DNA of 64,000 nucleotides from Viscum album (Eukaryota; Streptophyta; Magnoliopsida; Santalales; Viscaceae): assembly GCA_963277665.1 (NCBI GenBank), contig OY728120.1, forward strand, positions 941,891,195 to 941,955,194, in the 5' to 3' direction. Below, one piece after another: positions 63,073 through 64,000 of the stretch. The position numbers and the translations under genes were made by a program. Each line of letters opens with the position of its first letter. Within the stretch, counting starts at the first letter, position 1. Below the pieces are notes generated by a model. That model was not told the origin of the DNA. It ran no database searches and was given only the letters and a program-made list of their open reading frames with translations.

Positions 63073-63360
63073 AGCACTATTAAATGGGACCCCTTTCTCA
63101 AAACTCAAAAATAATCGATAATGTTTTATTTATCTGTGTTCAAAAAAATCAATGATAAAAGTCCATATTTTAATGATATTTTTTTTTCTTCTAAGAGGTC
63201 GGCCACCACTCCCCCTTTAATAGTTGTATCCCCTCCCCTTATCAGCACTCAAAGACCCCACCCCACCCTTTATTAGTGCTAGACCCTCACTTTATATGAA
63301 CTCAAAACTCCCCTTTAATAGCACTGGGACATCCTACATCACTCGTCTGAACGAGTGCTA
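63073..63360. repeat. GC-richer patch with AGCACT/AGTGCT words and a hairpin
   Basis: AGCACT occurs at 63073, 63244 and 63320, and its reverse complement AGTGCT at 63275 and 63354. Several are flanked by ctttaata/attaaa and by cccc runs (63093, 63211, 63230, 63259, 63310). A perfect 7-bp stem with a 4-base loop (cactcgt-ctga-acgagtg) lies at 63340-63357. Short motifs repeated in both orientations are typical of subterminal regions of plant DNA transposons (CACTA type), but no transposase or matching terminus is seen, so the class is unassigned. Confidence 0.5.
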
Positions 63361-63424
63361 TGAATGATGTTCGAACACGAGACTTGCCAATCCTGGATCT
63401 AGACCATTACTACTAATCTATATT

Positions 63425-64000
63425 GTATTTTCAGTATTTTAATATATTTATATTTATATATATATATTTCAACACATTTTTTATTCATATATATATAATT
63501 ATTTTTAAACAATTAAAAAAATATTATTTTTCCGTATATTGATAAATACAAACATAAACACATATATATTTATATATACATGTGTATCTATATATATACA
63601 TATGGGTGTATCTATAAAAATTAATATAAATCAATATATTTGTCTAAATATATTTTATACTTATATTCATATTCATATTCATATACTAAAGTGTATATAT
63701 ATATATTCAATACAAATATATATATATATATATATATATATCAACATTACATAATCATTAATTGTATAGGCATATAAGTACTAATTAATTTTCATTTTAA
63801 ATAAAATGGATATTATTATTGTTTATATATTTTTTATATACCGAAAAATATATTATATATGTAAATATATTTAAATATTTATGTATAGAGTTAATTTTCT
63901 ATGCGTGAATATATACAAATATGTATTCATGTGTGTATTTTTAATTATAAATAAAACTAAATTTTTGAAAATGCAAAAATTTTAAAACCATAATTTCAAC
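63425..64000. repeat. AT/TATA microsatellite-rich tail
   Basis: Dense (at)n and (ta)n tracts, including about 63716-63741, and repeated 'tattcatattcatat' words at 63662-63682. The open frame at 63539-63754 is a product of this low-complexity DNA (rich in I, Y, H, N). Confidence 0.85.

Noticed and set aside
63539..63754. 71-codon open frame rich in I, Y and H
   Set aside because: It is the product of AT dinucleotide tracts and low-complexity repeats.

Overview
This window reads as intergenic DNA from a large plant nuclear genome. It is AT-rich (roughly 70% by eye) and holds no host gene that I can support. I found no tRNA, rRNA, CRISPR array or bacterial-type operon. What can be recognised are the remains of LTR retrotransposons (Ty3/gypsy and Ty1/copia) and one plant LINE fragment. 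All carry many stops and frameshifts, and the paired LTRs are strongly diverged, so the insertions look old. CpG is very scarce in most of the window (two CpG in 18001-18600, for example), which fits long-term cytosine methylation and deamination. A gymnosperm or a large-genome angiosperm would fit; I cannot name the species.

Layout. (1) 1-10053, plus strand: a chromodomain-type Ty3/gypsy element. Its 5' LTR is cut by the window edge and its 3' LTR is about 3.8 kb. Both LTRs carry a 25-bp minisatellite in the same register. The interior keeps RNase H, integrase and a chromodomain-like tail, but no readable reverse transcriptase (RT). (2) 10054-14000: pyrimidine-rich sequence with the character of a minus-strand LTR, including a five-copy 46-bp minisatellite and a very AT-rich stretch. 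(3) About 14.3-24.6 kb, plus: a second gypsy element with protease, RT, RNase H and integrase traces at 17.26-20.2 kb, flanked by a diverged LTR-like pair. (4) About 24.5-27.7 kb: a weak copia remnant.

(5) 27785-48394: the centrepiece, a SIRE/Maximus-like Ty1/copia element on the plus strand. Its gag is split by a complete minus-strand gypsy element (29358 to about 41445, LTRs of about 3.4-3.5 kb). Its integrase is split separately by a 5'-truncated LINE with an RNase H domain (43867-44691), bounded by an 11-bp near-identical duplication. After each interruption the copia reading resumes at the expected point of the polyprotein.

(6) 50.7-53.8 kb, plus: another copia pol remnant from a different lineage. 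(7) 55373 to about 60860: a pair of direct repeats of about 1.45 kb, 4.03-4.04 kb apart, that look like copia LTRs around a 2.6-kb interior with no recognised domain. (8) 63.07-63.36 kb: a small GC-richer patch with repeated AGCACT/AGTGCT words and a short perfect hairpin, followed by AT microsatellite to the window end.

The recognised parts do not work together as a pathway. The value of the window is its insertion chronology: copia first, then the gypsy and LINE insertions into it. Domain identifications rest on reading translations by eye against remembered family motifs. Boundaries given as approximate could be off by tens of bases, or by hundreds where stated.
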